In this document: piece by piece, positions 25,506 through 34,416 of the stretch | Layout: each line of letters opens with the position of its first letter | Position numbering within the stretch: position 1 is the first letter of the stretch | Assembly: GCA_964636985.1 (NCBI GenBank) | Contig: CAZWSX010000001.1 | Location: 620,001-684,000 of the forward strand | Length of the DNA stretch: 64,000 nt | Reading direction: 5' to 3' | From: CAZWSX01 sp964636985 | Lineage (GTDB): Bacteria; Planctomycetota; Planctomycetia; Pirellulales; Pirellulaceae | Translations under genes and position numbers: made by a program | Notes under the pieces: model-generated | The model's input: the letters and a program-made list of their open reading frames with translations, nothing else | Databases searched by the model: none | What the model was told of the DNA's origin: nothing

Positions 25506-26096
25506 ATGTCCAGTCGCGATTTGATTTTGAATTCCATCCGGGCTCACAAGCTCGCGCCGCAACCGTTGCCGGAGACGACCGGGCCGTGGATTGTTTATAA
25601 CGATCCGCTGGCCCAGTTCATCAAGACGCTGGAGTTTGTCGGTGGTGAATGCCAGCCGATGCCCGACTTGGCGGCAGCCGACCAGCATTTGCGTGCGCAT
25701 CCCCAATGGCAATCGGCTCGTAAGACGATCAGCCATGTTGCCGGGGTGGGGGAAACCAACGTCGATCTGTCGACGATCAAAGATCCTCACCAATTAGAAG
25801 ACATCGACTTCGCCGTGATCGAGGGAGAATTCGCCATCGCCGAGAATGCGGCGGTGTGGGTGTGGGGGCACAAGATGGTTCATCGGACGTTGCCTTTCAT
25901 TACGCAACACCTGGCGATCGTTTTCCGCCGGAGCGACTTACTCCACAACATGCCGCAAGGATACGAGCGGCTCCAGTTTAAAGAGCCAAGCTTCGGCGTC
26001 TTCATCAGCGGGCCGAGCAAGACCGCCGACATCGAACAATCGCTCGTCATCGGCGCGCACGGAGCGCGATCGCTGACCGTCTACTGCGTCGGGTGA
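25506..26096 (+). CDS. lutC: L-lactate utilisation protein LutC (LUD domain)
   Basis: 196 residues forming one LUD domain, with ITQHLAIVFRRSDLLHNM and the closing GPSKTADIEQSLVIGAHG signature. It is the third component of the lactate oxidation complex with LutA and LutB. Unlike the tightly joined lutA-lutB, it is 210 bp away, separated by a composite repeat, and a second copy of that repeat follows it directly. No clear ribosome site is seen before the ATG because the repeat ends there. The protein itself looks intact. Confidence 0.93.
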   Translation: MSSRDLILNSIRAHKLAPQPLPETTGPWIVYNDPLAQFIKTLEFVGGECQPMPDLAAADQHLRAHPQWQSARKTISHVAGVGETNVDLSTIKDPHQLEDIDFAVIEGEFAIAENAAVWVWGHKMVHRTLPFITQHLAIVFRRSDLLHNMPQGYERLQFKEPSFGVFISGPSKTADIEQSLVIGAHGARSLTVYCVG

Positions 26097-26113
26097 TTTT
26101 GCCACAGAGCGGG

Positions 26114-26360
26114 GGAATCACCGCGGAGACCCGGAGGAACCGGAGAAGAGGCAGTAGAATTGAAAAAGTGGCACAGACAATCCTGTCTGTGCGCGGTGCA
26201 CGCGATTTAGCACGTTGGATTTGGATCTTCAAGACATGCTGATTAATCGATTGATGATTGTTGATTTGTGATTTACGAAGTACGGACCTACTGCTCCCCA
26301 TCTCCCATTCCCCCCGTCTCCCCTTCGCATTCTCCTCCTCCGGTTCTCCGGGGTGAATCC
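26114..26360. mobile_element. Composite repeat element after lutC (A-B-C-D order)
   Basis: The left end is CACCGCGGAGACCCGGAG (26118-26135) and the right end an inverted, slightly diverged copy (CTCCGGTTCTCCGGGGTGAA). Contents are B left arm (26163-26199), C arm (26241-26281) and the CT-rich segment. The first 85 bases are nearly identical to the element at 25246 and the middle differs, so the copies are not a recent tandem duplication of the whole block. Confidence 0.72.
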
Positions 26361-26363
26361 TTC

Positions 26364-27785
26364 CTACCCGAACCAGTCCACCTGGGGCCGGCCGCCTTCG
26401 GTGATCCGGTGGGGGCGGCCTTGGGCGTCGGGGAGCATCATGTCGGGATCGATCCCCATGGCCCAGTAGATGGTGGCGGCAAGATCTTCGGGACTGTAAG
26501 GCGTGTCGAGAGCGTATCCGCCGATGCGGTCGGACTTGCCGATCACGGCGCCGCGGCGGATGCCACCGCCTGCGAGTAGCGCGGGGAACAGCGTGCTCCA
26601 GTGGTCGCGGCCCCAGTTAGCGTTGGCCCGCGGCGTGCGTCCCATCTCTCCCAGTGCGATTACCATCGTTTCGTCGAGTAGGCCGCGCTGATCGAGATCG
26701 GTTAGCAGTGCCGAGGCCGCCTGGTCGAAGCTGGGGAGAAGGTGATTCTTGACATCGGTGCTATTGAGGTGCGAGTCCCAGCTGTAGCCGTCGACGGCAT
26801 CGTAGAAGACGGTGACGACGCGGACGCCGGCCTCGACGAGTCGCCGGGCCATCAAGCACGATTGGCCGAAGAGGTGCCGGCCATATTGGTCGCGCAGTTC
26901 AGGGCGTTCTTGCTTGATGTCGAGGGCGGCGCGAGTTTTCTCCGACGAGACTAGCGAGAGGGCGCGCTGGCGATGGCGCGAGAACGTTCGCTCGGGCAAG
27001 TATTCCAAGCGGCGCCGTTCTTCCTGCAATTGAGCCAGCAGCGAATGCCGGCTGTGCATGACATCGAGTGTGACGTTAGGTTGCAGCCCGGCGATGGGGA
27101 ACGTGAGTTCTTCGTCGGTGCAGTCTCGCCAGTAGGGATTGTCCTTTTCGTTCTTGCGATCGACCGCTGTGCAGAGCGGATCGTACGCGCGGCCGAGCCA
27201 GCCGCCGTATTGGCCGGGGCGGAGGTATTGCCCTTGCTGTTCGATGCGCCCGAGCCGGTTGGGGACGCACATCGACGTCGGCAATTCGCGCTGGAGGCCT
27301 GCCGGCGATTGCTGGGCGAGGTACTCGTTCACGGCGGCGATCGACGGCCAGTCCTGCGGCGTGGCATTGAAACCGCCGCCGATAGGAATGTGCCAGCGTT
27401 TGCCGGTTTGCAGGTAATGGCCGCCACCGCTGTGATCGTTGAACGTGTGCGACATCGTCCGTACGATCGTGAACTTGTCGGAAATGCCAGCCAGTCGCGG
27501 CAGTTGATCGCAAACGAGCAGTCCAGGCGTCTTACACGGAGTCGTCTTGAAGGGCCCACGAATGTTGTCTGGAGCCTCGGGCTTCATGTCGAATGTTTCG
27601 AGCTGGCTCGGGCCACCGAAGAGAAATAGAAAGATCACCGACTTCGCCTTGGGCTTCGCACTTGTTTGCGACTCGGCGGCCAGCAGATTATTTAACGTGA
27701 CGCCGCACAGTCCGGCACCCCCTGCAGAGAGGAGCGCGCGTCGCGACAATCCATTGCGGTCGACGGGGCGGGTGAGTTCGAGCAT
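26364..27785 (-). CDS. DUF1501 domain-containing protein
   Basis: 473 residues. The start at 27785 is preferred because a GAGG lies 9 bases upstream; an in-frame ATG at 27818 has none. A twin-arginine-like leader is visible (LSRRALLSAGGAGLCGVTLNNLL), so the protein is probably exported. The body has the DUF1501 signatures VIFLFLFGGPSQLETFDMKP, RTMSHTFNDHSGGGHY, VVTVFYDAVDGYSWDSH and ALGEMGRTPRANANWGRDHW, which suggest a sulfatase/phosphatase-like fold. In planctomycetes such genes usually follow a DUF1549/DUF1553 cytochrome-like gene; here it stands alone. Confidence 0.9.
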   Translation of the reverse strand: MLELTRPVDRNGLSRRALLSAGGAGLCGVTLNNLLAAESQTSAKPKAKSVIFLFLFGGPSQLETFDMKPEAPDNIRGPFKTTPCKTPGLLVCDQLPRLAGISDKFTIVRTMSHTFNDHSGGGHYLQTGKRWHIPIGGGFNATPQDWPSIAAVNEYLAQQSPAGLQRELPTSMCVPNRLGRIEQQGQYLRPGQYGGWLGRAYDPLCTAVDRKNEKDNPYWRDCTDEELTFPIAGLQPNVTLDVMHSRHSLLAQLQEERRRLEYLPERTFSRHRQRALSLVSSEKTRAALDIKQERPELRDQYGRHLFGQSCLMARRLVEAGVRVVTVFYDAVDGYSWDSHLNSTDVKNHLLPSFDQAASALLTDLDQRGLLDETMVIALGEMGRTPRANANWGRDHWSTLFPALLAGGGIRRGAVIGKSDRIGGYALDTPYSPEDLAATIYWAMGIDPDMMLPDAQGRPHRITEGGRPQVDWFG

Positions 27786-27879
27786 GGGCGGGAACCTCGG
27801 GCGGGGATGATGATTCATCAGTGAGGCTGGATCAGTTTAACCTGCTGCGGGAGGCGAGGGCAACTTCACCCGCGGGCGT

Positions 27880-28025
27880 GAGGGGGAGAAGGGGTGACTG
27901 GGGGAAGGGGAGTGGATTTCGAGATTGATGATTGATGATTTTTGATTTGCGAAGTAGCGGCCTACTGCTCCCCATCTCCCATTCCCCCTGACTCCCCCTC
28001 GGGTCCCTGAGAGCTTACGTGGTGA
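27880..28025. repeat. Decayed composite repeat (C and CT-rich modules)
   Basis: C arm at 27920-27956 (GATTGATGATTGATGATTT to GCGAAGTAG) followed by the CT-rich module (CTCCCCATCTCCCATTCCCC), as in the two elements around lutC. The outer A ends are only weakly recognisable (TTCACCCGCGGG; CGTGGTGAAAC). Confidence 0.6.
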
Positions 28026-28045
28026 AACAAAAAAATGTCGTGACC

Positions 28046-28546
28046 TCAACGCCTTGGAGCGGCGTTTCTCATTCGGATCATCGAAAACTGTAACGTCGAG
28101 TTGGCCACGGCGTCGTGGAGCGACCAGAGGTTGGGCATCAGATGCAATTCAACTCCGCGACTCCGCAGGGCGGACAGGATGTCGTCGATGACTTCGACTT
28201 GCGTTGGGGCAACGGCCTGGCGGCTGGTAAAGTAGCCGGCGCACTTGTCCAGGCATTGGAACGCGTCGGGAGGGAGACGGTAGCAGTAGAGTCGACAGGC
28301 CAAGACCCGCTCGAACCAGGCGCTTTCGATGGCGACGACCGCTGGGCTCGATCCTAGAAATCGTTCGATGTCGGCGTTTATCGTTTGGGGACCGGCGTAA
28401 TACGTCACTCGCGGGCAATCGCGCGGCAGCAGGTAGTTGTGAAGGCGGTCGGCGTCGATTGCCCAGACGACCGGCTCGGCAGCGTAGGGCGACGGCCGCG
28501 GTTCGAAACGCCCGATGCCGGATTCTTCGCTGATGTGGCAGAGCAT
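28046..28546 (-). CDS. DUF6886-like protein
   Basis: 166 residues if started at the ATG of MLCHISEESGIGRFEPRP, which lines up with the start I recall for DUF6886 members; in-frame ATGs at 28558 and 28573 are alternatives. Other matching pieces are VVWAIDADRLHNYLLPRDCP and VEVIDDILSALRSRGVELHL. The family is found scattered in bacteria and its function is unknown. It is transcribed divergently from the next gene across 150 bp. No ribosome site is evident. Confidence 0.75.
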   Translation of the reverse strand: MLCHISEESGIGRFEPRPSPYAAEPVVWAIDADRLHNYLLPRDCPRVTYYAGPQTINADIERFLGSSPAVVAIESAWFERVLACRLYCYRLPPDAFQCLDKCAGYFTSRQAVAPTQVEVIDDILSALRSRGVELHLMPNLWSLHDAVANSTLQFSMIRMRNAAPRR

Positions 28547-28696
28547 TGGGTCGGGCATTAGTATTGCAAGCAAGCCGAGGTATCAAAAGGCTGCCGAACC
28601 TCGTGCGGTTAGCATCTGTCCTGATAGTTGCGCCTGGGCTATCTGTGGTGATGACTGCCATACCTTAACCGCCGGACCTATGAGGTTCGATAGCCC

Positions 28697-29458
28697 ATGT
28701 CTCGGCCCGATATTCTCCTTAAGCGATTTCCGCCAGCGCCGTATGGGCTGCTCGACGCCGCGCGGGTGGGACTCGATGATTCCATGCTCTGGGACATCGC
28801 CATGGCCGACTATGGATGCGGGGCGCAGGAGGCATTCGACGATCTAGTGGCGATCCGCGAGAGCGGGTTGACTCCGCAAAGCGTGCCATGGATTCTGTCG
28901 GAAGTCCTGTGTTTGACTCGCTGGCGCACTCCCGAGCGGCCCAATCCGCCCTCCTTTCAACCTGGTCCGACGGGCGTGCGCGGCCATCGCGTTCGATTGT
29001 TCGCGTGCGCGGTGCTGATATGCATCGACTTCGAAAGTTCGAGCGGGCCATACGACACGTCGCCCGACTCCACGTTGGCTCGCTGTCTGGAAAGCGTGGG
29101 CGTACTGGGAGAGAAGTACGAAGAAGCTTTAGGCTCTTTCTTGACGTGGCGAATTCCAAAAACCGACGAACGGCTGCTCTATGCCGTTTCGCTGCTCGTT
29201 TTGGCCATGCGGTCGCAGTCGAACCGCATGGCGCAGTCGGAAGTCGGCATCCTGGCGGATTGGGTACTGAAAGAAGAGCAGGCCTACGGCCCAACGACTT
29301 CGGCGTACGATCCCAATCCCATGCCCTCGAGCTTCAGCATGATGCAAGGCTTTTGGAAAGCGGGAGCAGCCGAACTGCGTGCCAAGGCGGCTGAAAACAC
29401 GGACCCGCAAGTTCGCGAAAAAGTCTTGTTGTGCGCGCTGGTGCTCGATCCGACCTGA
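28697..29458 (+). CDS. Hypothetical protein
   Basis: 253 residues, soluble, mainly helical, with no signal peptide and no recognised motif. Features are an N-terminal segment rich in hydrophobic and acidic residues (LLDAARVGLDDSMLWDIAMADYG, in part) and a C-terminal helix-rich half (AELRAKAAENTDPQVREKV). It stands between divergent DUF6886 and convergent neighbours with only 18 bp to the next stop. Accessory gene of unknown role. Confidence 0.65.
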   Translation: MSRPDILLKRFPPAPYGLLDAARVGLDDSMLWDIAMADYGCGAQEAFDDLVAIRESGLTPQSVPWILSEVLCLTRWRTPERPNPPSFQPGPTGVRGHRVRLFACAVLICIDFESSSGPYDTSPDSTLARCLESVGVLGEKYEEALGSFLTWRIPKTDERLLYAVSLLVLAMRSQSNRMAQSEVGILADWVLKEEQAYGPTTSAYDPNPMPSSFSMMQGFWKAGAAELRAKAAENTDPQVREKVLLCALVLDPT

Positions 29459-29476
29459 TGGAGTTTGCCATCGGCA

Positions 29477-30124
29477 TCACCAGGGGAGCCAAGACCAGCG
29501 TTTCTTGCCGCCGCCGGGGAGTTCGATTGGTTTCAATATCTCCCATGGCTGTGGGCCGGCCCCTGGTATGTCTTGGTCGTACCTTACGCCACCGAGGGCC
29601 ACGAATAGCTCGACCGGGATATCAAAGATGAAATCGGCACCATCGTCATCGGCCTGCCGCGCGACAAGCCGTTCGCGGATGGGGGCCAGCTCCGAGGGTA
29701 AATCTCCTGTCGGTTCCAAATGCTCGATGCCATGTTGTGCGTCGTGCGAGATGGTCCATCGTTCGACACCGTTCGACCACCCACAAGCGTAACTGTGCAT
29801 CACGGTTTCGTTGGCGTAACAAGCGACTAACGACGCACCGGCCGAGAGACGCGCGTACGCTTTGGGGTCCGGATTGATCCGATCCTGGTCGTTGACGTAC
29901 AAGAGGTACGCGCCGCTGGGAAGCATCGCTCCGACGACTGGCGATTCGGCGATCTCTTCGTGTTCTCCCGTTGGCGCGACTCCGTACTCCTGTTGGATGG
30001 TGCCAGGCACTTTGCCGGTGATGGATATCAGTTGAACGCGGAATCCCATGGAGCGGACGTTTCTGGGGTTTGAATGGCCCAGGCGGAGCGGGTTGAACCA
30101 ATCGTTCCAGGTTGGGCTCGACAT
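29477..30124 (-). CDS. Hypothetical protein, immunity-protein-like in appearance
   Basis: 215 residues, acidic and aromatic, single-domain and soluble. Notable segments are GAYLLYVNDQD, VMHSYACGWSNGVERWTISHD and ADFIFDIPVELFVALGGVRYD. The general look (acidic, tryptophan-rich, standalone) is like immunity proteins of polymorphic toxins, but no specific family is recognised. It starts 12 bp after the stop of the phospholipase-D-like gene, so the two are probably one transcript. Confidence 0.7.
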   Translation of the reverse strand: MSSPTWNDWFNPLRLGHSNPRNVRSMGFRVQLISITGKVPGTIQQEYGVAPTGEHEEIAESPVVGAMLPSGAYLLYVNDQDRINPDPKAYARLSAGASLVACYANETVMHSYACGWSNGVERWTISHDAQHGIEHLEPTGDLPSELAPIRERLVARQADDDGADFIFDIPVELFVALGGVRYDQDIPGAGPQPWEILKPIELPGGGKKRWSWLPW

Positions 30125-30136
30125 CCTTAAGCGGGG

Positions 30137-31093
30137 TCAACTCTTCGCCCAAATTTGCTGAGCATCGTGAACCAGGGTGGCGTCCCGTATCATTCGAGCT
30201 TGACGCACGTCCATGAGCAACTTACCAACCGCTGGAACGCTATGCTGCACTTCTGACAAACTCCGCTGACGCAATCTTTTTCTTCGTTCAACGAATACCA
30301 TCAGTCGTTTGCCTCGCTTGTACCTTTTGATCAAAACGACCTTTTCTGGGGGTTGAAGAAAGATCTTGCGTGGTGATGCTTCGTGGACTCGCAGGATCAC
30401 GTCCCCTTCTCGGACGCCTCGAAAAAAGGCAGACGAGTGTCCGTGCCACCTGAAGTCGTCCATTTTGAAGTCATCGGACGATAATCGTTGTATCGCGACG
30501 TCCCTTGAGGTTTCCTCTGCCTCATAATCGGCCTCTTGCCAATAGCCTTCTACAGTCCTTACTGCCCAGATCGGATTGTGTTGGGGGATAATTCGTCGTT
30601 GACGACGGCCGTTTCCGCGTCGGCCAACCTTCGATTTGAATCGCTTTGGATCATACAACTGTATAAGACGGTCGAGTTCTGCCGGCGTCATCGCCTCGCC
30701 AACGAGTGAACGAACAAACGTCTTGCACGCCTGTACCAATGATCGGTCCTTGCTGACAATGGCTGCTTCTAACAGCCCCTCTGATGAGCTAGAGACGTTA
30801 CTCGATCCTACAAAAACGCGTGACCCGAGAACGAACACCTTGGCATGAAGATTGGAGACGTTGTAGACCATCACCCCATGCTCCAGGTACTTTAGGACTT
30901 CTCTTGGGTCTGTTTGTCCACCTCTAACGGTCGTTTCATTGCAGTTGACTACCAACAGACTGCCTGGCCTAAGCGGCAAGCGCCGAAAAGCACCGGGACT
31001 TAAGTATGCAACCGCCACACAACTACGGCGTTTCGTTTCTTTTGCTTGCCGTTTGAGTTCGTGCCAGAGTTGGTCAGAGATTAATGATGTCAT
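30137..31093 (-). CDS. Phospholipase D-like (HKD) domain protein
   Basis: 318 residues. One HKD-type motif is visible: His83-Ala-Lys85 followed by FVGSSNVSSSS, with Asn99. The Asp expected four residues after the Lys is Gly90 here. This single-motif form is typical of PLD-superfamily nucleases that act as dimers. The second half is basic (RFKSKVGRRGNGRRQRR; KRYKRGKRLMVFVERRKRLR), suggesting nucleic-acid binding. By eye the codons are more AT-rich than those of the neighbours, which hints at transfer. A defence or DNA-cutting role is possible but not shown. Confidence 0.75.
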   Translation of the reverse strand: MTSLISDQLWHELKRQAKETKRRSCVAVAYLSPGAFRRLPLRPGSLLVVNCNETTVRGGQTDPREVLKYLEHGVMVYNVSNLHAKVFVLGSRVFVGSSNVSSSSEGLLEAAIVSKDRSLVQACKTFVRSLVGEAMTPAELDRLIQLYDPKRFKSKVGRRGNGRRQRRIIPQHNPIWAVRTVEGYWQEADYEAEETSRDVAIQRLSSDDFKMDDFRWHGHSSAFFRGVREGDVILRVHEASPRKIFLQPPEKVVLIKRYKRGKRLMVFVERRKRLRQRSLSEVQHSVPAVGKLLMDVRQARMIRDATLVHDAQQIWAKS

Positions 31094-31221
31094 GCAAGAT
31101 ACCTAACCATACCTTTCCAATCATTTGCCTAAGTTTTATGCAGAACAACGCGGAAAAGTTTGCGTCGACATTTCGGCGTAAGTAACCGCCCTTCACCTTA
31201 ATTGACGCCTCTGTAGTTCAC

Positions 31222-31255
31222 GAAAAAAGCCCTTCGGCGTTTCCGTCGAAGGGCT
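31222..31255 (-). terminator. Rho-independent terminator of the Gfo/Idh gene
   Basis: A 9-bp perfect stem, AGCCCTTCG (31228-31236) with CGAAGGGCT (31247-31255). Read on the minus strand it is followed by six T. It lies 40 bp past the stop of the oxidoreductase gene. Confidence 0.85.
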
Positions 31256-31295
31256 CAATATTAAAGTCGATCAGCAGTAATTGCTTCCCGAGCTA

Positions 31296-32645
31296 CTAGC
31301 TCAGCGTGTACCCGTTGTGGTAGTCGGCCTTGATGAATTGGGCCGTTTCGGGGGCGTTCTTGGCGACCAGTTGCTTGGCGTCCCATTCCACCTTCTTGCC
31401 GGGCTTGCCTTCTTCGTCGGCGACCCACACCGCCAGGTTGCCGAGCAGGATCGTCTCGGTGAGTGGGCCGGCGTAGTCGGGGAAGTTCGACATTGCTTGC
31501 TCGCCACCTTTGATGGCGCGGACCCACTCGTCGAAGTGGCCGGGCGAACGGGGATACTCGACGGTCGGCTTTTCGACGCCCGTGAGTTGCAGGCCGCGCT
31601 CGGCATAGTCGCCGGGTGCGTACAGCTTGCCCTTATCGCCGACGACTAGGCAGCCGCTGGTGGCGTACTTGGCGTTGTCTTCCCGCTTGAAGCCTTCCAG
31701 GGCTGCGTCTTCGGGCATCTTCCCGCCGTCGTACCACTTGAACTTGAGGGCCGCGCGGCCGGCGAGCTCGGGGAATTCAAAATCGATCACCGACCACTTG
31801 GGGAAGGTGTTCTTGTCGTGGCCATCGGTAATGGCTTGCACCGAGACGGGGTCGCGGAGGTTGAGCGCCATGAACGGCATGTTGACCGTGTGGCAAGCCA
31901 TGTCGCCGAGAGCGCCGGTACCGAAGTCCCAGAAACCGCGCCACTTGAAGGGGTGGATTTCGGGGCTGTAGTCGCGCATCTTGGCCGGCCCAATGAACTC
32001 GGCCCAGTGGATGTGCGAGGGAACGGGTTCGGTCTTGACCTGGTGTCCCTTGCCTTGCGGCCACACCGGGCGATTGGTCCACACGTGGACTTCTTTGATG
32101 GTGCCGAGCGCGCCCGACTTGATGACGGCGGCGGCTTCGCGAAGCGAGTTCTCGGCCGTGCCTTGGTTGCCCATCTGCGTGGCCACCTTGTTGGCGCGAG
32201 CCAATTCGCCGAGCAACCGAGCTTCGTAGATCGTCTTGGTCATCGGCTTTTGGGTGAAGCAGTGCTTGCCCATCCGCAGAGCCGTGGCCGTGACGACCGC
32301 GTGGCAGTGGTCAGGCGTGCTGACGGTGACGGCGTCGATCGACTTGCCCATCTCGTCGAACATCTTGCGATAGTCGAAGAACTTTTTGGCGTTCTTGAAC
32401 TTGGGATGTCCGCCTGCCTTGTTGAGCGTTTGCTCATCGATATCGCATATGGCGACCATGTCGCCGCGGGTGGCGGCGTCCATCGAGTCGCTTTGTCCCT
32501 TGCCGCCGACACCGACGCTGGCAAACTGGACTTGCTCGTTGGCGGCGTTGCTCACCTTGGGAGCAATCCCTGCCGCCACCATATAGCCGACACCCAGCGC
32601 GGCGGTGGACTTCACGAATTCACGACGATTCGGCCGACGACTCAT
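31296..32645 (-). CDS. Gfo/Idh/MocA family oxidoreductase with Tat leader
   Basis: 449 residues. The ATG at 32645 is chosen because AGGAGA lies 7 bases upstream and because it opens a twin-arginine leader (RREFVKSTAALGVGYMVAAG). The NAD(P)-binding Rossmann segment (VQFASVGVGGKG), the STPDHCHA motif and the GKHCFTQKPMTKT (EKP-like) motif identify the family. Such exported sugar or inositol dehydrogenase-like proteins are abundant in planctomycetes and are linked to polysaccharide breakdown. The substrate is not predictable. Confidence 0.92.
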   Translation of the reverse strand: MSRRPNRREFVKSTAALGVGYMVAAGIAPKVSNAANEQVQFASVGVGGKGQSDSMDAATRGDMVAICDIDEQTLNKAGGHPKFKNAKKFFDYRKMFDEMGKSIDAVTVSTPDHCHAVVTATALRMGKHCFTQKPMTKTIYEARLLGELARANKVATQMGNQGTAENSLREAAAVIKSGALGTIKEVHVWTNRPVWPQGKGHQVKTEPVPSHIHWAEFIGPAKMRDYSPEIHPFKWRGFWDFGTGALGDMACHTVNMPFMALNLRDPVSVQAITDGHDKNTFPKWSVIDFEFPELAGRAALKFKWYDGGKMPEDAALEGFKREDNAKYATSGCLVVGDKGKLYAPGDYAERGLQLTGVEKPTVEYPRSPGHFDEWVRAIKGGEQAMSNFPDYAGPLTETILLGNLAVWVADEEGKPGKKVEWDAKQLVAKNAPETAQFIKADYHNGYTLS

Positions 32646-32945
32646 TTCGAACTCTCCTGGTGGAAGATACGGTGGAAGATACTTGGATGGGTGGGCTGGC
32701 AAAGGAAGGTGGGATTCGCCGTAAGTGATTCACGGCGAATAGTTTCGGGTGCGAGCCTCCGGCTGCTGTGGATCAATTCCGCGACGAGTTATCGTCCGTC
32801 GATTTCACGACGAGACAGCCCTTTTTGCCAGCGCGCCTTGCCAACCGGCGTTGGCAAACTAGTGTGCGCTCGCAGAAAACGCCCTTCAGGGTAGTCTAAG
32901 GGGGGCGTTTTTTCAAACCGCCACCGTTCCCGGGATAGGCGATCT
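32646..32945. other. Intergenic region, 300 bp
   Basis: It contains the promoter side of the oxidoreductase gene and, next to the ribokinase stop, a terminator hairpin at 32876-32911. No coding frame is supported. Confidence 0.4.
32876..32911 (-). terminator. Terminator after ribokinase (works in both directions)
   Basis: AAAACGCCC (32876-32884) pairs with GGGCGTTTT (32903-32911). The T/A runs at both sides fit termination on either strand. It lies 34 bp past the ribokinase stop. Confidence 0.7.
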
Positions 32946-33917
32946 CTACCAGCGATTTCTCAGCATTTCTACGATTTCTGGCCGTCTGGCGAGTGACGGC
33001 TGCGCTCCCAATCGCGTCACCGAGATCGCCGCGCCCGCCACGGCAAAGCGCAAGGCTTCCGCCAGCGGTGTGGCCTCCGCCACTGACATGGCGAAACAGC
33101 CGCACAAAGCATCGCCAGCGGCAGTTGCGTCCACCGCGGTGACCGGTGGGGGAGTCAACCGGATCGTTTCGTTAGGTGAGCCAGCAGTGCGACAGGCGAC
33201 GCCATTCTTTCCCAATGTCAAGACAACGACTTTAGCTCCGGCGGCCAAGAGCTGCGTTAGCGCGGAATCGACCCAGGTCGGGTCCAGCGACGAGCCTTCG
33301 TCCAAGGCGATTCCCGTTAGTGCAGCGGCTTCCGATTCATTGGGGACGACAATGTCGCACAAGGGTAGCAGGCGTCGGACCAGTTGCGCGTCGCCCACCG
33401 GCGCCGGATTCAAAATGGTTGTTGCGCCGTGCTGCTTGCCGAGCCGCAGCGCGGCCTCGGCGGTTTCGATCGGAATCTCCAGCGAGACGAGGACCACTTT
33501 TACCTGTGACCAGACCTGCGAAGGGAGGCTTTCGACGTCGCGCGGCATGACCTGCGCGTTGGCCCCGGAAGCGACCGTGATGGCGTTTTGCCCTTGCGTA
33601 TCGACCGCGATGATGGCCACACCGGTGGCGGCATTGTCGATCGTGCGGACGTAGGTGATGTCGAGTCCTTCTTGCGCCAGTGCCGCTCGCGCTTGGTTGC
33701 CAAAGGCGTCGCCGCCGACGGCGCCAATCATGGCGACCCCCTTCTCCCCTGCCCTGGCCGCGGCGACGGCTTGGTTGGCGCCTTTGCCTCCGTGGGCTTG
33801 CGAGAAGACGCCGCCGACTACCGTTTCGCCAGGACGCGGCAAATGTTCTGCGCGGACGATCAAATCGAGGTTGATCGAGCCGACGACGAGGACTGTGGGC
33901 GAGGAAGAATTGGGCAT
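32946..33917 (-). CDS. rbsK: Ribokinase
   Basis: 323 residues of the PfkB carbohydrate-kinase family; it phosphorylates D-ribose at O5 using ATP. Visible are the N-terminal GSINLDL, GGKGANQAVAAAR (residues 43-55) and the C-terminal anion-hole and catalytic-base motif DATAAGDALCG with Asp269. The substrate call rests on the overall ribokinase-like start and the GGKGANQA motif. It begins 28 bp after nrdR and is probably co-transcribed with it. Confidence 0.9.
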   Translation of the reverse strand: MPNSSSPTVLVVGSINLDLIVRAEHLPRPGETVVGGVFSQAHGGKGANQAVAAARAGEKGVAMIGAVGGDAFGNQARAALAQEGLDITYVRTIDNAATGVAIIAVDTQGQNAITVASGANAQVMPRDVESLPSQVWSQVKVVLVSLEIPIETAEAALRLGKQHGATTILNPAPVGDAQLVRRLLPLCDIVVPNESEAAALTGIALDEGSSLDPTWVDSALTQLLAAGAKVVVLTLGKNGVACRTAGSPNETIRLTPPPVTAVDATAAGDALCGCFAMSVAEATPLAEALRFAVAGAAISVTRLGAQPSLARRPEIVEMLRNRW

Positions 33918-33945
33918 AGGATCAACTCGCTACAGGCTCAGTCGC

Positions 33946-34416
33946 TTACTTCCCATCACGGTGGGTGTTCTTCACGATCGCTTGGACCGCTTGAACGAAA
34001 TCGCGGACGTCTTTAAACCTGCCGTAGACACTGGCGAACCGGACGCACGCGACTTCGTCGACCTTCGCCAGGCGTTCCATTACGAGTTCGCCGATTTCTT
34101 TGCTGCCGATTTCGGTTTCGTAGCTGTTGGTGATTTCGAGCTCGATCGCAGTCACGAGCGACTCGATTTGGGTGTCGCTGACGGGGCGTTTCCAGCAGGC
34201 GCGTTCGATTCCTTTGCGGATCTTGTCGCGCGTGAAGGGTTCCCGGGCTCCGTCGCGTTTGACCACCTTGAGGACCATTTCCTCGACGCGCTCGTAGGTG
34301 GTGAAACGCCGTTTGCAAATCAGGCATTCCCGCCGGCGACGGATCGACGCACCTTCGTCGCTCGCTCGCGAGTCGATCACCCGGTCGTTGTCGGCCTTGC
34401 AAAACGGACAGCGCAT
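33946..34416 (-). CDS. nrdR: Transcriptional repressor NrdR
   Basis: 156 residues; represses ribonucleotide reductase genes in response to ATP/dATP. The zinc ribbon is complete (Cys3, Cys6, Cys31, Cys34: MRCPFC and CLICKRRFTTYE), followed by the ATP-cone (VVKRDGAREPFTRDKIRKGI). Standard length. No ribonucleotide reductase gene is in the window, so its target operator is elsewhere. It leads a two-gene unit with ribokinase. Confidence 0.96.
   Translation of the reverse strand: MRCPFCKADNDRVIDSRASDEGASIRRRRECLICKRRFTTYERVEEMVLKVVKRDGAREPFTRDKIRKGIERACWKRPVSDTQIESLVTAIELEITNSYETEIGSKEIGELVMERLAKVDEVACVRFASVYGRFKDVRDFVQAVQAIVKNTHRDGK

Noticed and set aside
25246..26360. Full composite transposon around lutC
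   Set aside because: No transposase or integrase gene lies between or beside the repeats, and no target duplication could be made out. Only the repeat arrangement is claimed.
31818..32894. A 358-codon open frame on the plus strand
   Set aside because: Antisense to the Gfo/Idh/MocA gene; no motif in the antisense product.
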